A stretch of DNA of 64,000 nt from Bromus sterilis (lineage: Eukaryota; Streptophyta; Magnoliopsida; Poales; Poaceae), in the NCBI GenBank assembly GCA_950022295.1, contig OX465595.1, positions 70,330,770-70,394,769 on the forward strand, read 5' to 3'. A program made the translations under genes and the position numbers. Under the pieces are notes generated by a model, which was given only the letters and a program-made list of their open reading frames with translations, made no database searches and was not told the origin of the DNA. Every line of letters begins with the position of its first letter. Within the stretch, counting starts at the first letter, position 1. This document shows, one piece after another, positions 36,723-49,505 of the stretch.

Positions 36723-36730
36723 TTTATAAA
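36723..36730 (+). promoter_or_regulatory. TATA box of the antisense gene in the older Tat element
   Basis: TTTATAAA in the context GTCTTTATAAATGG, followed by a pyrimidine-rich, GC-rich leader. The younger Tat has GGTCTTTAAATAG at 40271-40282 in the same position. Both point away from the LTR and opposite to gag-pol transcription. Confidence 0.55.
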
Positions 36731-38760
36731 TGGACCTCTCTGATTCCCCCTCTCTTTATTCTATCCCGGCCGCAACCTCTTCTTCTTCTTCCTCTCGCTC
36801 CGCCGCCGAAGCTCTCGAGCTCCTCCGCTGTTACGTCGAGCGCATCCTTCAACTCCGGCCAAGCGGAAGAGATCTAGGATCTCGCCATTCCTGTTCATCT
36901 GGCGAGTAAGCTTTCTTTACATCTTCTCTCTTCATATTACGATTAATTTTTTCTCTAGTCGCCATTGACGTTGTTAGTTCAAGCTCAGTAGAACAATACA
37001 AATCAATGTCAGCCTCTATTGGTTCTATAGATCAGATAGACTTTATCCATAGATCGCCCCTAGGCTTGCTATTTTCAGTTCTTTAGCAACTCTGTTCAGA
37101 TCTGTTTACAGATAGTTCAAAAATCGTCTCCATCCTTTGCGAGCTTCAGGATAAAATCCTAATTTTCTGTAGGCATTTTCTGGGTTTTATAGATCTAGTT
37201 GCTCTACTATTTTGTACAAATCACGTTTATGAAGAAACCAACTCGTAGTTTCAAATAACGTTGTTTTGTCAGTCATCTTATTCTACGACCGATTTATCAT
37301 ATTCTATAAAGCAGGTATTTTTCTTCCATCATGGTAAAGAAAACTGACGGAACCGATCCCAAAGGGAGGAAAGAGAAACTCAAAAAGCCGGCTTCCAAAA
37401 CTTTGGAAGCCAGTATGATGGTTGTCATATGACCTGATTAAAGTTGAAGAAACTGGAGAAGGCTGGTATCCTTCATCCCCAGTCGGATATCAAATGGCGT
37501 GCTCCAGGAGAGGAGATCCGGTCACAGCCCCCAGGAAGGAAAAGTGATCGTCTTTGCTGATCACATAACCCGGGGATTTCGTCCCCCTGGTCTAAGTTTT
37601 TCAGGTAATTTTTGTATGCCTATGACTTACACCCCCAAGATCTAGCACCTAACTCCATACTGAACATCTGTCACTTCCAAGTTATTTGCGAAGTGTACTT
37701 TCAAACGAAGCCAACTCTGGCATTTTTGTCGAGTTCTTTCAAGGTAATAAGAAAACTGAGTATAGCGTGGTCCGCTCGTGGAGTGTGGAGGAATTTCTAT
37801 CCAAAAGCGTCAGAGGAGTATATTTCCATCTTTGAAGCTATCCACGCATGTGAAGGAGTGGTAGAAATCGTTTTTCTATTCCTCTGTCAATATCCCAAAG
37901 GACGAGTATCCACTTCCCGGCTTCTGTGACAACCGGTTTGTTTATAACGAGGGCCTAAATGCTTATACAGATGATAAGCAAAGGGAAAAACTTTCTCCCT
38001 TGCTCTCTTGGATGAAGGATTTACTTTCCCATGGACTTCTGGGCACTGATTTGATCCGGTGCTGGGTCGATTGGCAGATCCAACCTCTCAGCGTGAGTGA
38101 CCGGCTTTTGTGTGAATATTCGGGTATAGATGACCCTATGAGGTACGCGCGCACACCATCTGATCTAGCTGCTCTAGTGTTAGCCCGCAAGAAGTATCTC
38201 GCTGATAATAGAAAAGATATCACAATAGTCGGTATCCCCCCTTTCTGTGCTGGCAACCCGGCTCCAGAGGTATGTTGATTTACTACGTATAAAACCGACT
38301 TTTCATTATTTGGTCATTTTGATGCTCCATTTTTTGCCATACCTTTTTAGGCTAAGGACCCATGGTGGTTTACCAACTAATATCCTTCTGTCGTTGATGA
38401 AGAGATGAGCACTCAAATCCTGAGTCGCATCATAAGAAATAACTCATTTTCATTCTTGTGGAATAACTCTTCCTTATGTGCCTTTATCCATTTTAGGACG
38501 ACTCAGAGGAAGAAGATGATGATTATGATGAGGATGAATATGGGGATGAAGATCCTCCTGCTAGAACCGACTCCCCCAGGGCAGAGGAAAACCGAGTTCC
38601 TGAACAAAAGGTATCATCCACTGATTTTACAAATTTTCTTTGTAAGGACATTCATCTCATATCTATATTGTTGTAGGAACAAGAGAGAAAAAGGCAGACT
38701 AGTATCTCTGATTCCGCCACCCCCTTGATGTCGGGCTTCCTAATTCTCCGTGCCGACTTC
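36731..38760 (+). pseudogene. Antisense additional gene of the older Tat element (degraded, intron-containing)
   Basis: Plus-strand gene in a minus-strand element. After the TATA box comes a leader with a possible first intron (donor GTAAGC near 36905, acceptor CAG near 37315). An ATG at 37331 opens a basic N-terminus (MVKKTDGTDPKGRKEK) that soon meets a stop. Homology to the younger gene at 40551 continues through 37560-37770 (ITRGF.PPGSKFF; LYAYDLHPQDLAPNSI) and 38000-38278. An acidic exon (38497-38610, DDSEEEDDDYDEDEY) is bounded by TTTTAG and GTATCA. It belongs to the plant putative gypsy-type transposon protein family (Pfam Transposase_28 as I recall it). Function is unknown. Interrupted at 39039 by the younger Tat element. 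Confidence 0.62.
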
Positions 38761-39039
38761 TTCAAAAAGGTTGTGCCGAGTCAAATACTATTAGGTAGCC
38801 TCGGTCTGTTAATACTGAAGAGACTTATCCCTCTTCTGGGGAGTTGTATGTACGGCTCCCTAGAAATATTCCCATCAACCGTGGGTAAGTGATGTAGACC
38901 CTTTATGATATATTTCGTATTTTTTTATTTTTTTGGCAATTTCATGTTTGTTTCTTCTTTATGAAACAAGCTAAGTGTCGTCGATATGTAACTGCAGATG
39001 CCATGGGGATGGCTAAAGAGGGGGACAAATCGAGGTTAG
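38761..39039. other. Remainder of the older Tat element
   Basis: Degraded sequence, probably further exons and introns of the antisense gene. Nothing firm is recognised. GTTAG at 39035-39039 would be the left target duplication of the younger Tat element, but its other end is not in the window. Confidence 0.4.
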
Positions 39040-39817
39040 TGTCGTTGGTACCGGAATCGAGAGTGGGAACACACGGTAAGACACCACGATGTACCCAGGT
39101 TCGGGGCTCTCCATAGACATAACACCACTAGTCCGGTCGAGCTAGCCATATGCAATAACTCTGGCTACAATGAATGCTCCTTGAGCTATTTGAGATGAAG
39201 GAGACGAGGGCTCTAATATCTGCTCTCTCCTTGCTCTCTCTATGGTGGGTGAAGTTGCAATAAGTGCTCCGTCGTCCCTCACGCAGGAGGGGTACCCGGG
39301 GCTCTTATAGGCCGAGCCCAGGATACAAAGGTAAATGTACAAAGGGGAGGGCCCAACTGTCAGCCTCAGACAAGCTAGGGTCCTCACATCGTGTTCTCCC
39401 GGATGACCCGACGTAGACTTGCGGCTCACCATGCCGCTACTCTGTAGACCTTGCTAGTGAACAGTGAAGCTAGAGACTTAGGCCTGTCGGCCTGTTCGCG
39501 TGATCGGCGCTGGAGGAGACCGCACACCTCTGACAGTCCCGATCTTCAGGGATTGCGCATTGAATGCTCTTGTACCAGGTGTCCGACCTGTGAATCTGCT
39601 CGTATGTTGCTCTGCTTACTTCGGCCGAATGCTTCCTGGGGAGGCTGATTGCGCTCTCTCTGGTGAAATCGGCCTCCGACCTTAATAGCTCGACCCACTT
39701 CTTGCTTGATCTTGATCAGTTCGGCCTTGATTAGATCGGTGACCATCAGGTCGGTGATCTTCGTCTTGATGAATTGTTTCCCCTGGGTGACCCTACCCTG
39801 GGGACATTCCCCCGACA
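39040..39817 (-). repeat. 3' LTR of the younger Tat element (778 bp, minus strand)
   Basis: On the plus strand it runs TGTCGTTGG to CCCCCGACA, an inverted terminal pair. On the minus strand it follows a purine-rich tract (complement of GTAGCCCCTGAAG at 39818-39830). The element body extends to the right up to 50463. Confidence 0.85.
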
Positions 39818-40273
39818 GTAGCCCCTGAAGCTGCGGAGGTCCCGCCGAAATCAGAGATGGCGAGGCCTGCAAAGGTTCCTTCTATACTTCTTGAATGTTG
39901 AATCTTCATTTCTGACTGATTGCTCTCAATGGGTCGATTGCTTGCTATCTCCAGATTGCTCTTTGATCTTCTGATCGATCGCTCTCAATGGGACGATTGC
40001 TTTCTATCTGTCGATTGCTCTTGAACTTCCCGACCGATCCGCCCAACGGTTAGTTTGACTGGAATGTTTACCGATCTTGCCGCTTCGAACTCGCCGAGGA
40101 ATACGGGACGACGTGCCATGATTTGACATGCCATAACCGCTGCCTCGACCCACGCGCGCACATCCAGGCCCATCCGTCGGATCTTCTGTGCTCCGAACTA
40201 TGCTCTATAGATATATGCGGCCACACCGCATGCCGGATCGGCACAGCGGCTCCCACTACCATCTCGCTGGGTC
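39818..40273. other. Tat noncoding segment between LTR and antisense gene
   Basis: Contains the polypurine tract and short imperfect repeats of the type GATTGCTCT / CTCAATGGG.CGATTGCT (39920-40020). No ORF is supported. It probably serves as upstream region for the plus-strand promoter at 40274. Confidence 0.5.
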
Positions 40274-40281
40274 TTTAAATA
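40274..40281 (+). promoter_or_regulatory. TATA box of the antisense gene in the younger Tat element
   Basis: TTTAAATA in the context GGTCTTTAAATAGTCC. The ATG at 40298 is too close to be downstream of a normal start site, so the ATG at 40551 is the likely initiator. Confidence 0.6.
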
Positions 40282-40550
40282 GTCCGTGGGGTGAGAGATG
40301 CACCACGCACCCCCCACTCCATCTTCTTCCTCGCGCTGTCCTCCTATGTCTCCGCCGCCGCCGCACCGCGTGCCTCTCTGTGCTGCTTCTGCTGCCACCG
40401 GAGCTTGGGGCCGCTCCACCGAGGACCTCGCGGCCGCATTCCGCCGCCGCCACCGCCGCTGCTTCTCCTCCGCCATCATTGGTGGACGCGGATCTAGACT
40501 TCCGCCGCCGCCGCCATCTTCACCGCCGTCTTGCTCCTCCTCGCCCACCA

Positions 40551-43500
40551 TGGAGTCCGACGCCTCCATGGGGGACGACACTGGCGTCGCCGCTTCTGAG
40601 AAGGGCTCGTGGAAGGGGTCCGTTGTTACTGAGATGCATATCGCTCTCCTCCGACGGTCGCGCAAGATCCCGGTGGACCTCGACTATCGCGTACCCGACT
40701 CCGAGCTCGCGCCCGTGCCTCAGGCCGGCGAGCGTGTCGTCTTCCTCACGCATTTCCAGCGTGGCTTCGGGATTTCGGTGAGCCACTTCTTCTGCGAGTT
40801 TCTTGACTTCTACCGCTTGCAACCGCACCATCTCGGGGCGAATGCCATCATGCTGCTCTCCGCTTTTGTGACACTGTGCGAGGGCTACCTCGGAGTTCGT
40901 CCCACCGTCGGCCTTTGGAGCCGAATCTTCTACTTCCGCAGTTTCCGAGTGGGAACTGGGGTGTTTACTGTCGACCCCAAGACCAAGAAGAAAGAAGAGG
41001 TGAAGGTGATGGCCGAGTGCGGTGCTGCTACCATATATGTTCGCAAGCCTGGACTCTATCCTCATCCCTAGCCACCGCAGTCCATCAAGAACTGGCAGAT
41101 GGGGTTCTTTTATGTTTCCTCTCCGAAGAACAAAGACCTGCTCAACCTGCCCGAGTTCTCTCTGCCGCCTCTGACTGCTAAGTACCACTGGTCCGAGAAG
41201 CCAGGAGAAGGGCAAACCGACCTGGATCGCCAGATGGCCCACATTCAGGTGCTCATGGCCGACGGACTACAACCTTCCGATCTAATTGCCACTTGGCTAT
41301 GCCGCCGAGTGCTCCCTCTGCAGCGCCGATGCCATCGCATCTGCGATATGAGCTGACTCCTTGACCCCACTCGGATCTCTACGCTCAACATGGGTGAAGC
41401 TGAACTTATCCGCCGACTGAACCTGCTTGCCGACCTCAAAATCGTTCCCCCGTTCAAGTTTGGAAAGAGGGGGCACGATCGCATCCGGCCCTGCCTCGTG
41501 GTATGCTTCTAGTCTTACTTCCATATTAGCTCTTTTGTTTCTTGTTGATTCTGATCGAGTGCTCCTTTCTAGGAGTTCCTTGGCTCCAAGGCTATGTAGG
41601 ATGGACAAGCCGCCTCGAGCTACCACCCCGACCGTACCGAAGAGGACACCGAGGACTTGGAGATCGAAGAAGAAACGGACTCCGAAACTGAAGCTCGGAC
41701 TGCCTCCTTTGAGCTCGGCCTCAACCAGCCGGGTGAGTCTGATTCCTCCATCAAACGCTTCATAGCCGAGTGGAGCAGTGATGCTGATCCCCCTGGTGAC
41801 TTCGGCGCAGACTCCGAACCGGCCGAGCAAACAGTGGCCGAAGGGAAACACCCCCGAGCCACTGACGCCCCGGTACTTCCAAGGTTGCCAAGAAGAAAGG
41901 CAAGTACGGCGCACGACGCCCTGATCCAGGTCCGATTGCCCCCAAACCAAGTGGCCCTATGCTCTCTCCCACCCCTCTGAACATTGCTCGTCCGAGCTTC
42001 TCCATGTCAAAGTTTGCTGCCCAGCTACCCCGAGCCTCTGGGTATGTTACTTTGTATTTTTGATCCTATCAATCTTGTTCGACCGCTTTTCTCAATTTTC
42101 CCTTTGCTTTGCAGGGCTGCCCGATCTGTCGCTCCTGTGGCGCCTGGAGTGGCTCTGATTGCCCCCCTGCCACATCTGAAGTTCCTCCGAGGGTGACCCC
42201 CGCGGCCTCCGCTACTTCCAACTTCCTCTTGCACCTTGTCGTAAGAGAGATTCCGCCGACACCACCAAGGCCGAGCGGGTCAAGAAACAGAAAGCTGCCG
42301 CAGCCGCCAAGCAGGCGCAGCCGACTGCCCCTCTGCCGACCTCTGCCACCAATCTGACTGCCGAGGCGCAGTCGGACACTCCTGCAACCACTGCCGCTGC
42401 TCCTACCACGATCCTTATGGACCCCTCTGGTGTTGCGCACCTCGGTGTGGCTATGCCAGATCGGACTACTATTGATGGTGCTCAGCCTGAGGCTTCTTCA
42501 GCCCAGGCCACTATTCCTGTGAATCCAGCTCCTGCAGCCGGATCCGATAGTTCTATTGCTGCCCCCTCGACCCGACCTCTTCTCCACCCGCTGATCCTCA
42601 GGTCAGTTTTCCTCTTGCTACTCACATCCCTGCTGGAGCTAGCGCTGCCACACTTCCATCCTCCAGTGCCATTGTGCGCCAGCCACCGACCACGGGCCGC
42701 CAGCTTTCACGAGCCGACCGGTTCCGCAAGGCGTACACTGGCGCTTCTGATGTCTCACCGGTCCGACCTGATGCTGACTCTGCCACTCCTCCACCTCCTG
42801 GATCCGAGGACCAAGTCCCGGCCCACCTTCTGAGCCGACTGGGTGGCCTTGCCACCCACATTAGACGTTTCGATGATGGAGATCTAGGCCAAATTCTCGC
42901 CTCCGAGTATTATGCTTCTGTAAGTTTTTTCCTTTCAGTGGGGGTGCGCCTAGCGCACCCACTGGGTGTAGTCCCCGAGATTCCGGACGATTGCTTGCAA
43001 TCTTCTTGGATCTTACTTCCTTTTAACTGTTGTGCCTTGTTCAGATCTGATAGACCAATTTTTCAGGCTATTTGCGACAGACGCCAAGCTGTGTTTGATG
43101 AGCTTTTGGCCGCTTATTCAGCGGGCCAAAAGTCCATTACTACTCTGAAGAAGAATGTCGAAGCTCAAGTTGCCAAGATCCAAGAACTGAAAGGTATACT
43201 TCCGCTTGCTCTTTTCTTGCTTCCGATTGGTGTTGTTTCCTTACGTGCTTTCTTGGCTTGTAGCCGCTGCCACTCGCTCCTCCGAGCTTGAGGCCGCCCA
43301 GAAGAAGATCGCCGAACTAGAGAACCAGCTCGGTGAGAAGAGTGCCCAGCTTGGAAATGCTGAGATGGAACGCGCTCGATTGGCTGGTGTTGAGGCCGAA
43401 CTGCAGGCTAAAATTCAAAAGGTGACTGCCGACCTCTCTGCCATCAAGGTTGCTCATGATTCCGATATGCAGAGGCTGTCAGATGCTCGGATTGAGGTTG

Positions 43501-44519
43501 AGGGTCAGCTCATGAAGGAAAGGGACGCTGCTGTCAAACACGCCAAAGACATGTATGTCCGACACTAGAAAGAAATCCAAGGAGCCCAAGCCAATGTTGA
43601 CCTTGCCCTTACCTGCCTCCACCGAGTAGATCTTGCTCTTGCTAGTACTTCTCTACACTTGCTGATTTTTATATTCCGACCTGATCCTACTGCTCTCCGA
43701 ACTAACTTTTTATTGTTCTTGCCAGATGCCTGGCCTAACTCCACCACTGTTGCCGATGAGTCTGTTGCTGAAGCACGCCGAGTGCGAGGTGTGGTAGTTC
43801 CTGCTGATGCCGGCTGGGATGCCGAGGACTTTGTTGTTGCTCTGAATGCCCGAGTGCCCTATGTTAAAGGTTCCCTGTGCACCTACAAGACTGGTATCCA
43901 GAAGTTGAACGACAAGCTCTTCAAGGGCAGGCTGAAGCCGATTGCCTTTGAGACCAATGAGGATGTTGCTCAGAATCTCAAGGTCATGCCTTGCCAGGTG
44001 GAAAACATGCTTGATTCTGCCTTCCGATCCGGTGTGCAAGCTGCTCACTCTATCGCATAGAGTTGGTACCCTGGCATTGATCTGGAGCTGATGACTGCTC
44101 TGCGGGCCAGATCGGAAGAGTTCGTTGGTGAACTTTGGACCCGGATCTGCCATATTTCCCAAGAGCTCACAGATGGCATGGACCTCCTGGAGGTTACTCC
44201 TTATCTTGATGAGGACGGTCAGCCAACTGGAGTTGCCTCCCTCAGCGACCTTCTATATATTACCAGTGAAGACGCACCCCAGTCCCGACCTGCTCGGCGG
44301 ACCAGCAGCGACGCCTCCCACTCCTCGGACTGTGCTGATGATGATGCTGATAAAGAAGGTGAAGGCTCATCCGACGGGCACTCGGCGAGTGCTGCCCAGG
44401 ACCCGTCGCACACTCAGACCAAGACTACTGCTTCTTCCGCTCCAGGAGGTGCCACCAGCCCGACCCCAACTACCTCGGCTCCAACTGCTCCAGCTTCTCC
44501 AGACGCGCCGACTTCTTAA
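40551..44519 (+). pseudogene. Antisense additional gene of the younger Tat element (about six exons)
   Basis: Plus-strand gene opposite to gag-pol. Exon 1 (40551-41500) carries the conserved domain (VVFLTHFQRGFGISVSHFF, LQPHHLGANAIMLLSAFV) of the plant putative gypsy-type transposon family, with in-frame stops at 41069 and 41354. Probable introns with GT..AG ends are 41501-41572, 42042-42114, 42920-43066, 43194-43263 and one ending at 43725. Exon 2 is acidic. Exons 4-5 form a long coiled coil (SELEAAQKKIAELENQL...). The last exon ends in a Ser/Thr/Pro-rich tail. Further stops lie at 41597, 43566 and 44058. Such extra ORFs, often antisense, are known from Tat-lineage elements; their role is unknown. 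I chose 40551 because it lies about 250 bp after the TATA box. Confidence 0.75.
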
Positions 44520-44659
44520 GCTCGGCCTACCTTTATTTACCTGCTTTTTCTTGACAAAAACACTAGTTAGATTCCAAGTGCGTCCGCCGAGGGCCACTTT
44601 CATGTAATGAACATCATTCGGCCAATCGTCCCTACTTGCTTATGAACTTCTTGTTCCTT

Positions 44660-44725
<66 letters not shown>

Positions 44726-45290
44726 CTCTGCCTTTGCATTTTTTCAACTGATTGCCTTTTCTTTGCCTCTTTTCTTTCTTGGTCAATATTCCTGCCAATC
44801 ATACAGCCGACCTGCGGTTTGTGGTCGGACCAGAGAATAGACTTTGAAAGAAATTTTGACAAGTACTTCTAGGTTCTCAGTTTTATTCGCAAAGGTAGGG
44901 CTGCACAGATGGGCCGATTGCAACTTGTCGACTGTTGGCCAGCCGGTCTGGTCACAATCGGTGGGTCTGCTATCGGCTAGCTTCGAATTAGATATACTTT
45001 TGGAGTATGAATTTTTCGATTGACGGTTCTGTTTGGCCACATCCACCCGACATTACAGCCGACCTGCGGTCTGCATTCGGTTCGAACTAGCTTTCACAAA
45101 ACCATCGCTCGTTTTGCTCTTCCTCTTAAGTATACCCTTTTCGGGGCAACCGGCTAGTCCCCGGGTCTGCTTTCGCCGACGTTAGGACTGGGAAATGTAT
45201 GCACAAAACTTTTATAACTCCTGCCGAATGCAGTCTCATGGACGCTCAGCTATTCTCATTGATAATAATTTCACAAACGGGGGAATACAA
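44520..45290. other. Tat noncoding segment between antisense gene and pol
   Basis: About 770 bp without a supported ORF. It holds the 3' end region of the antisense gene, a TA dinucleotide array (44662-44720) and repeated short words (GCCGACCTGCGGT near 44807 and 45058). No LTR features. Confidence 0.6.
44662..44720. repeat. TA dinucleotide microsatellite
   Basis: An uninterrupted (AT)n run of about 59 bp between the antisense gene and pol. It is likely to vary between individuals. Confidence 0.95.
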
Positions 45291-48200
45291 CAATACTGCT
45301 CAACTGTAAAACGGACATAATAGCTCGGCGTTCCAAGGACGATCCGTTTCTTGCCCCGAAGTGTCCACATATCAGGTCGGCTTCCTGAGATCAATAAGTT
45401 AGTATGCATTGTTCTTGAGTGCTCGACTGATGATGAATGGTCCTTCCCAAAGAGAGGATAATTTGTGCTGGCCATCCGATTTTTGGATTCGGCGCAGCAC
45501 AAAATCACCCTCACGAAAAGCTAGGGGACGGATCTTCTTGTTGTGGTAGTGACGCAGCTTCCGCTAGTATATTGCCGACCTGGACAAGGCCAGGAGACAT
45601 GCTTCTTCTCTCAGATCAACACCGTCCTCGCGAGATTCCTTGGCTTCTGCCTCCGTGTACATGGCATGACGAGGTGAATCGAACTCAATGTCATAGGGGA
45701 GCATTGCCTCCACGTCATATACTAGGAAAAAGGGAGTGAATCCAGTTGAACAGTTCGGTGTGGTACGCAAACTCCAAAGCACTGCTGGCAGCTCGTCGAG
45801 CCATGCGCCATGTGCTCTCTCTAGTGGCTCCACCAATTTTGGCATGATTTCGGACAGAATGAGTCCATTTGCCCGCTCTGCTTGACCATTTTACTGGGGG
45901 TGAGCTACAGATGCCACATCCAACTGGATGCCCTGCTGGGAGGCAAACCGAGCTATCGCCCCTTTTGCGAAGTTTGTTCCATTGTCAGTGATGATGCTGT
46001 GTAGCACTCCATATCTGACTATAATGTCCGCCATGAACCTAACCGCTGACGGTCCATCTAGCTTCTTGATCGGCCTTGCTTCGATCCACCTAGTGAACTT
46101 GTCCACTGCTACCAGTAAGTGTGTCATGCCACCTCTTGCTGTTTTGAAAGGTCCAACCATATCCAAACCCCAAACTGCAAATGGCCATCTGATTGGAATG
46201 GTTTTGAGTGCTGAGGCTGGTAGGTGGCTCTTTGCTTTGAATCTCTGACACCCATTGCAATGCTTGACTAACTCTTCTGCCGCTGCTTTCGCAGTCGGCC
46301 AATAGAAACCATGGCGAAAAGCCTTGGAAACTATTGCTATCGCTGATCCATGGTGACCACACTCGCCTTGGTGGATGTCTCGGAGCAATTCCAGCCCCTT
46401 GTCTTCTTCCACACACCGCTGAAGGACTCCCATTGTGCTGTGGTGTACCACCTCATTGTTGATGATAGTGTATGCTCCAGATCGGCGCTGGATTTGCTGA
46501 GCTTCTTCTTCATCTTGTGGGAGTGTGCCGTCCACAAAAAAGTTTCTGATCGGCTCTTCCCATGATGGTGCAACAACGATTATCATTACAGCAACTGGTT
46601 CTGGTTCCGGCTGTTCGACTTCTGCTACTGGAAGTTTGGAGGAGGATGAGCCGATTGAATGTTGCATGACCACCTCAGTCCCCGAGCTGAAGACAACAGC
46701 CCTTGGTTCGCAATCGGCAGCCCCTGGTGCGGCCGACTGCTCCTCCAACTTTTGCTTCTTGACTAACTTCTTTGACTCAATCTCTGTCATCTTCAGGTCG
46801 GCCGGAAGAAAGATTGACTCTGATTCTGGGGAAGGCTTGATGGACGGCTTGTGGATTTTTTCCAGAGATATTCCTGGTGGAATTTCCTTTCTGGTGGATC
46901 CCAGCTTGGACAGTGCATCTGCTGCTTCATTCTCAGCTCGGGGGATATGATGGAATTCACATCCCTCAAAGAAACCAGATAACTGTTGCACAAGGAATCT
47001 ATATCTTTCCATATTTTCATCTTTTGCATCCCAAGTGCCAGTGCATTGCTGCACCACCAGATCGGAATCGCCATAACACAAAATCCGCCGAATGCCGATC
47101 TCCTTGGCCAATCGGACACCGTGCACCAATTCTTCATATTCAGCCACGTTGTTTGATGCTACAAAGTGAATCTGCAGCACATACTCGATCTTGTCACCCT
47201 TTGGAGAAGTGAGAACGACGCCAGCTCCTAGTCCGGTCATCATCTTGGAGCCATCAAAGTGCATCTTCCAGAACTGAGAGTCCAGAAAGTGGGGACGTAT
47301 ACTGAGTTTCTGCCCAGTCAACCAATAAATCTGCCAGATCTTGATACTTTACTGCCGTTCGAGGCTCATACTTTATCCCATGTGTTGCAATTTCAATGGC
47401 CCACTTTGCCACCCGACCAGATGCGTCCCGATTTCCGATGATTTTTGCCAATGGTGCCGAACTGACAACTGTGATAGGATGCGCCTGGAAATAAGGATTT
47501 AGCTTCCTTGCCGCCATGTACACACTGTAGAACATCTTCTGATAATGGGGGTAGTTTTGCTAGGAGGTTGAGAGCACTTCAGTGACATAATACACTGGCC
47601 TCTGGACCGATTGTGCCTTGTCCTTCTCAGGACGTCGACCACCATGACAATACTGATCACCCGGTTGGTTGCTGCGATATATAATTTCATTGGCTCTTTT
47701 TCTTTGGGAGCTTCCAACACTAGTGTGGTAGAAATCATGCGCTTGAGCTGCCAGAATGCTTCGTCCTCTTGCGGAGTCCAAGTGAACTTGTCCGTTTTCT
47801 TCATCAGCTGATATAGCGGAATTTCTTTCTCTCCCAGCCGACTGAGGAATCGGCTGAGCGACGCGAAGCATCCAGTGAACTTCTGCACATCTTTGAGATT
47901 TCTAGGATTACCTATCCTCTCAATTGCTGCAATCTTCTCACGGTTGCACTCTATTCCTCTCTCGGAGACCAAAAATCCGAGTAACTTGCCGGTCGGTACG
48001 CCGAACACACATTTCTCTCGGTTGAGCTTGATCTGGTACGCTCGCAAATTTGCGAATGTTTCTCTGAGATCATCCAATAGGGTTGATCCTAGCACTGACT
48101 TGACCACAAGGTCATATATATATACATGAATGTTCTGACCTAGCTGAGGTCGGACGCATCGCTGCATAGTACGCTGATAAGTCGCGCCGCCATTTTTCAG

Positions 48201-49432
48201 GCCAAATGGCATGATGATGTAGCAATAAGCCCCGAACGGGGTCATAAAAGTTGTCTTAATCTGATCGTTTACATTAAGGTTAATCTGGTGATAGCCTGCT
48301 GTGGCATCCAGAAAGCACAAGAGCTGATAGCTAGCCGTAGAATCAATCACTTGATCAATACGGGGCAATGCAAAAGGATCCTTGGGGCAGGCCTTATTCA
48401 GGGAGGTGTAATCTATACACATGCGCCAAGTTCTATTCTTCAGAACTGGATTTGCTAACCAGTGTGGGTAGAACACTTCTTTGATAAATCCTGCTGCGAG
48501 AAACTTGGCTATCTCGTCGTCGATTTCTCTTCTCTTCTCCTCTGAAAAGTGCCGAAGTGGCTTCTTGATCGGCTTGGATCCAGGTCGGATGTGAAGCTTG
48601 TGCTCGGCAAGTTCCCTCGGTACACCAGGCATGTCATGTGGGGACCATGCAAAGATGTCTCGGTTCTCACGGAGGAACTCGACGAGCTCGCCTTCCTATT
48701 TGCTGCTGATCCCAGCCCCAATAATGATGCACTTTCTCGGGTCGGAGGAGTCCAGGGAAATCCTCTTGCTGTCCTTAGCTGCTTGAAATATAGTCTCATC
48801 ATCCGATCTCTTGGCCTTCGTGCTCGGCATAGGTTCCTTCATCTGAGCTTGGGCCATCGCTACAACCTTGTCGAACTGGCGCCGCTCTGCATCGATGACC
48901 AGAGAATCAGCTAGCCTAGAGCTAGCAGATGAACATTCCAGTGACTTCTTGTAGTCACCGCACACAGTGATTGGACCATTCGGCCCTGGGAGCTTCATCT
49001 TCAGGTAGGGCTACATTATGTTGAACATGAACTTGCAAGCGATCCGAGCAGAAGATGGTATGGGCTGCTCAGATCGTCCACCTCGAACCAGATCGGCTCT
49101 CGGCGGAAATTCTCCTCCGACCCAAACACTACCTCCAGCCGAATGCGGCCTAATGGGGTACATGAAAGGCCGGGCACTATCCCATGAAAAACGGTCCTGC
49201 TGGGTTCCAACTCGCTCTCACTGATGCCGAGCTTGATCATTGTGTCCCTGTACAGAATGTTGATGGTGCTACCTCCATCAATGAGAGTCCTGGTAAACTT
49301 GCATGAGTACAAAGGTGGTGCCACGATTGCATCCACCACAAGTGCATAACTGCCCGGGTTGGGCATTACGCTCGGGTGGTCTTCTGGGCCCCATGCTATG
49401 AAGTTGTCCGACCAGTTCATCCTTTGAGACAC
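45291..49432 (-). pseudogene. pol: Younger Tat pol: protease, RT, two RNase H domains and integrase
   Basis: Read right to left. Protease (49432-49016; LIDGGSTINILY). Linker. Reverse transcriptase (48632 to about 47700; FLDATAGYHQI, MPFGLKN), whose catalytic motif reads YIYD instead of Y-x-DD. First RNase H (about 47870-47254). A second RNase H (47321-46890; FDGSKMMTGLGAG, AEYEELVHG, YGDSDLVVQQ), the dual arrangement diagnostic of Tat. Integrase zinc finger (H-H...CNGC), then LDMVGPF and TDNGTNF of the DDE core. A TAA at 45891 splits the core, and the last part continues at 45845-45564. Frameshifts near 49020 and 47660 and several stops inactivate it. A broad Ala/Pro-rich linker separates RNase H from integrase. 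Confidence 0.88.
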
Positions 49433-49505
49433 TGTGGCATGGTGGCATTGACTGCCTGCTCACGGGCTCTCCGACTGCCCTTGTCATCTGATTCACTGGT
49501 GAAGA

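Noticed and set aside
36686..36877. 63-codon ORF after the older Tat LTR
   Set aside because: It spans the TATA box and leader of the antisense gene and its composition is pyrimidine-driven.
40298..40550. ATG at 40298 as start of the Tat antisense gene
   Set aside because: It lies only about 17 bp after the TATA box, upstream of the expected transcription start. The stretch up to 40550 is Pro/Ser-rich and leader-like.
42069..42440. Antisense ORFs across the additional gene of the Tat element
   Set aside because: Shadows of Ala/Pro/Thr-rich exons; no conservation with the older Tat copy.
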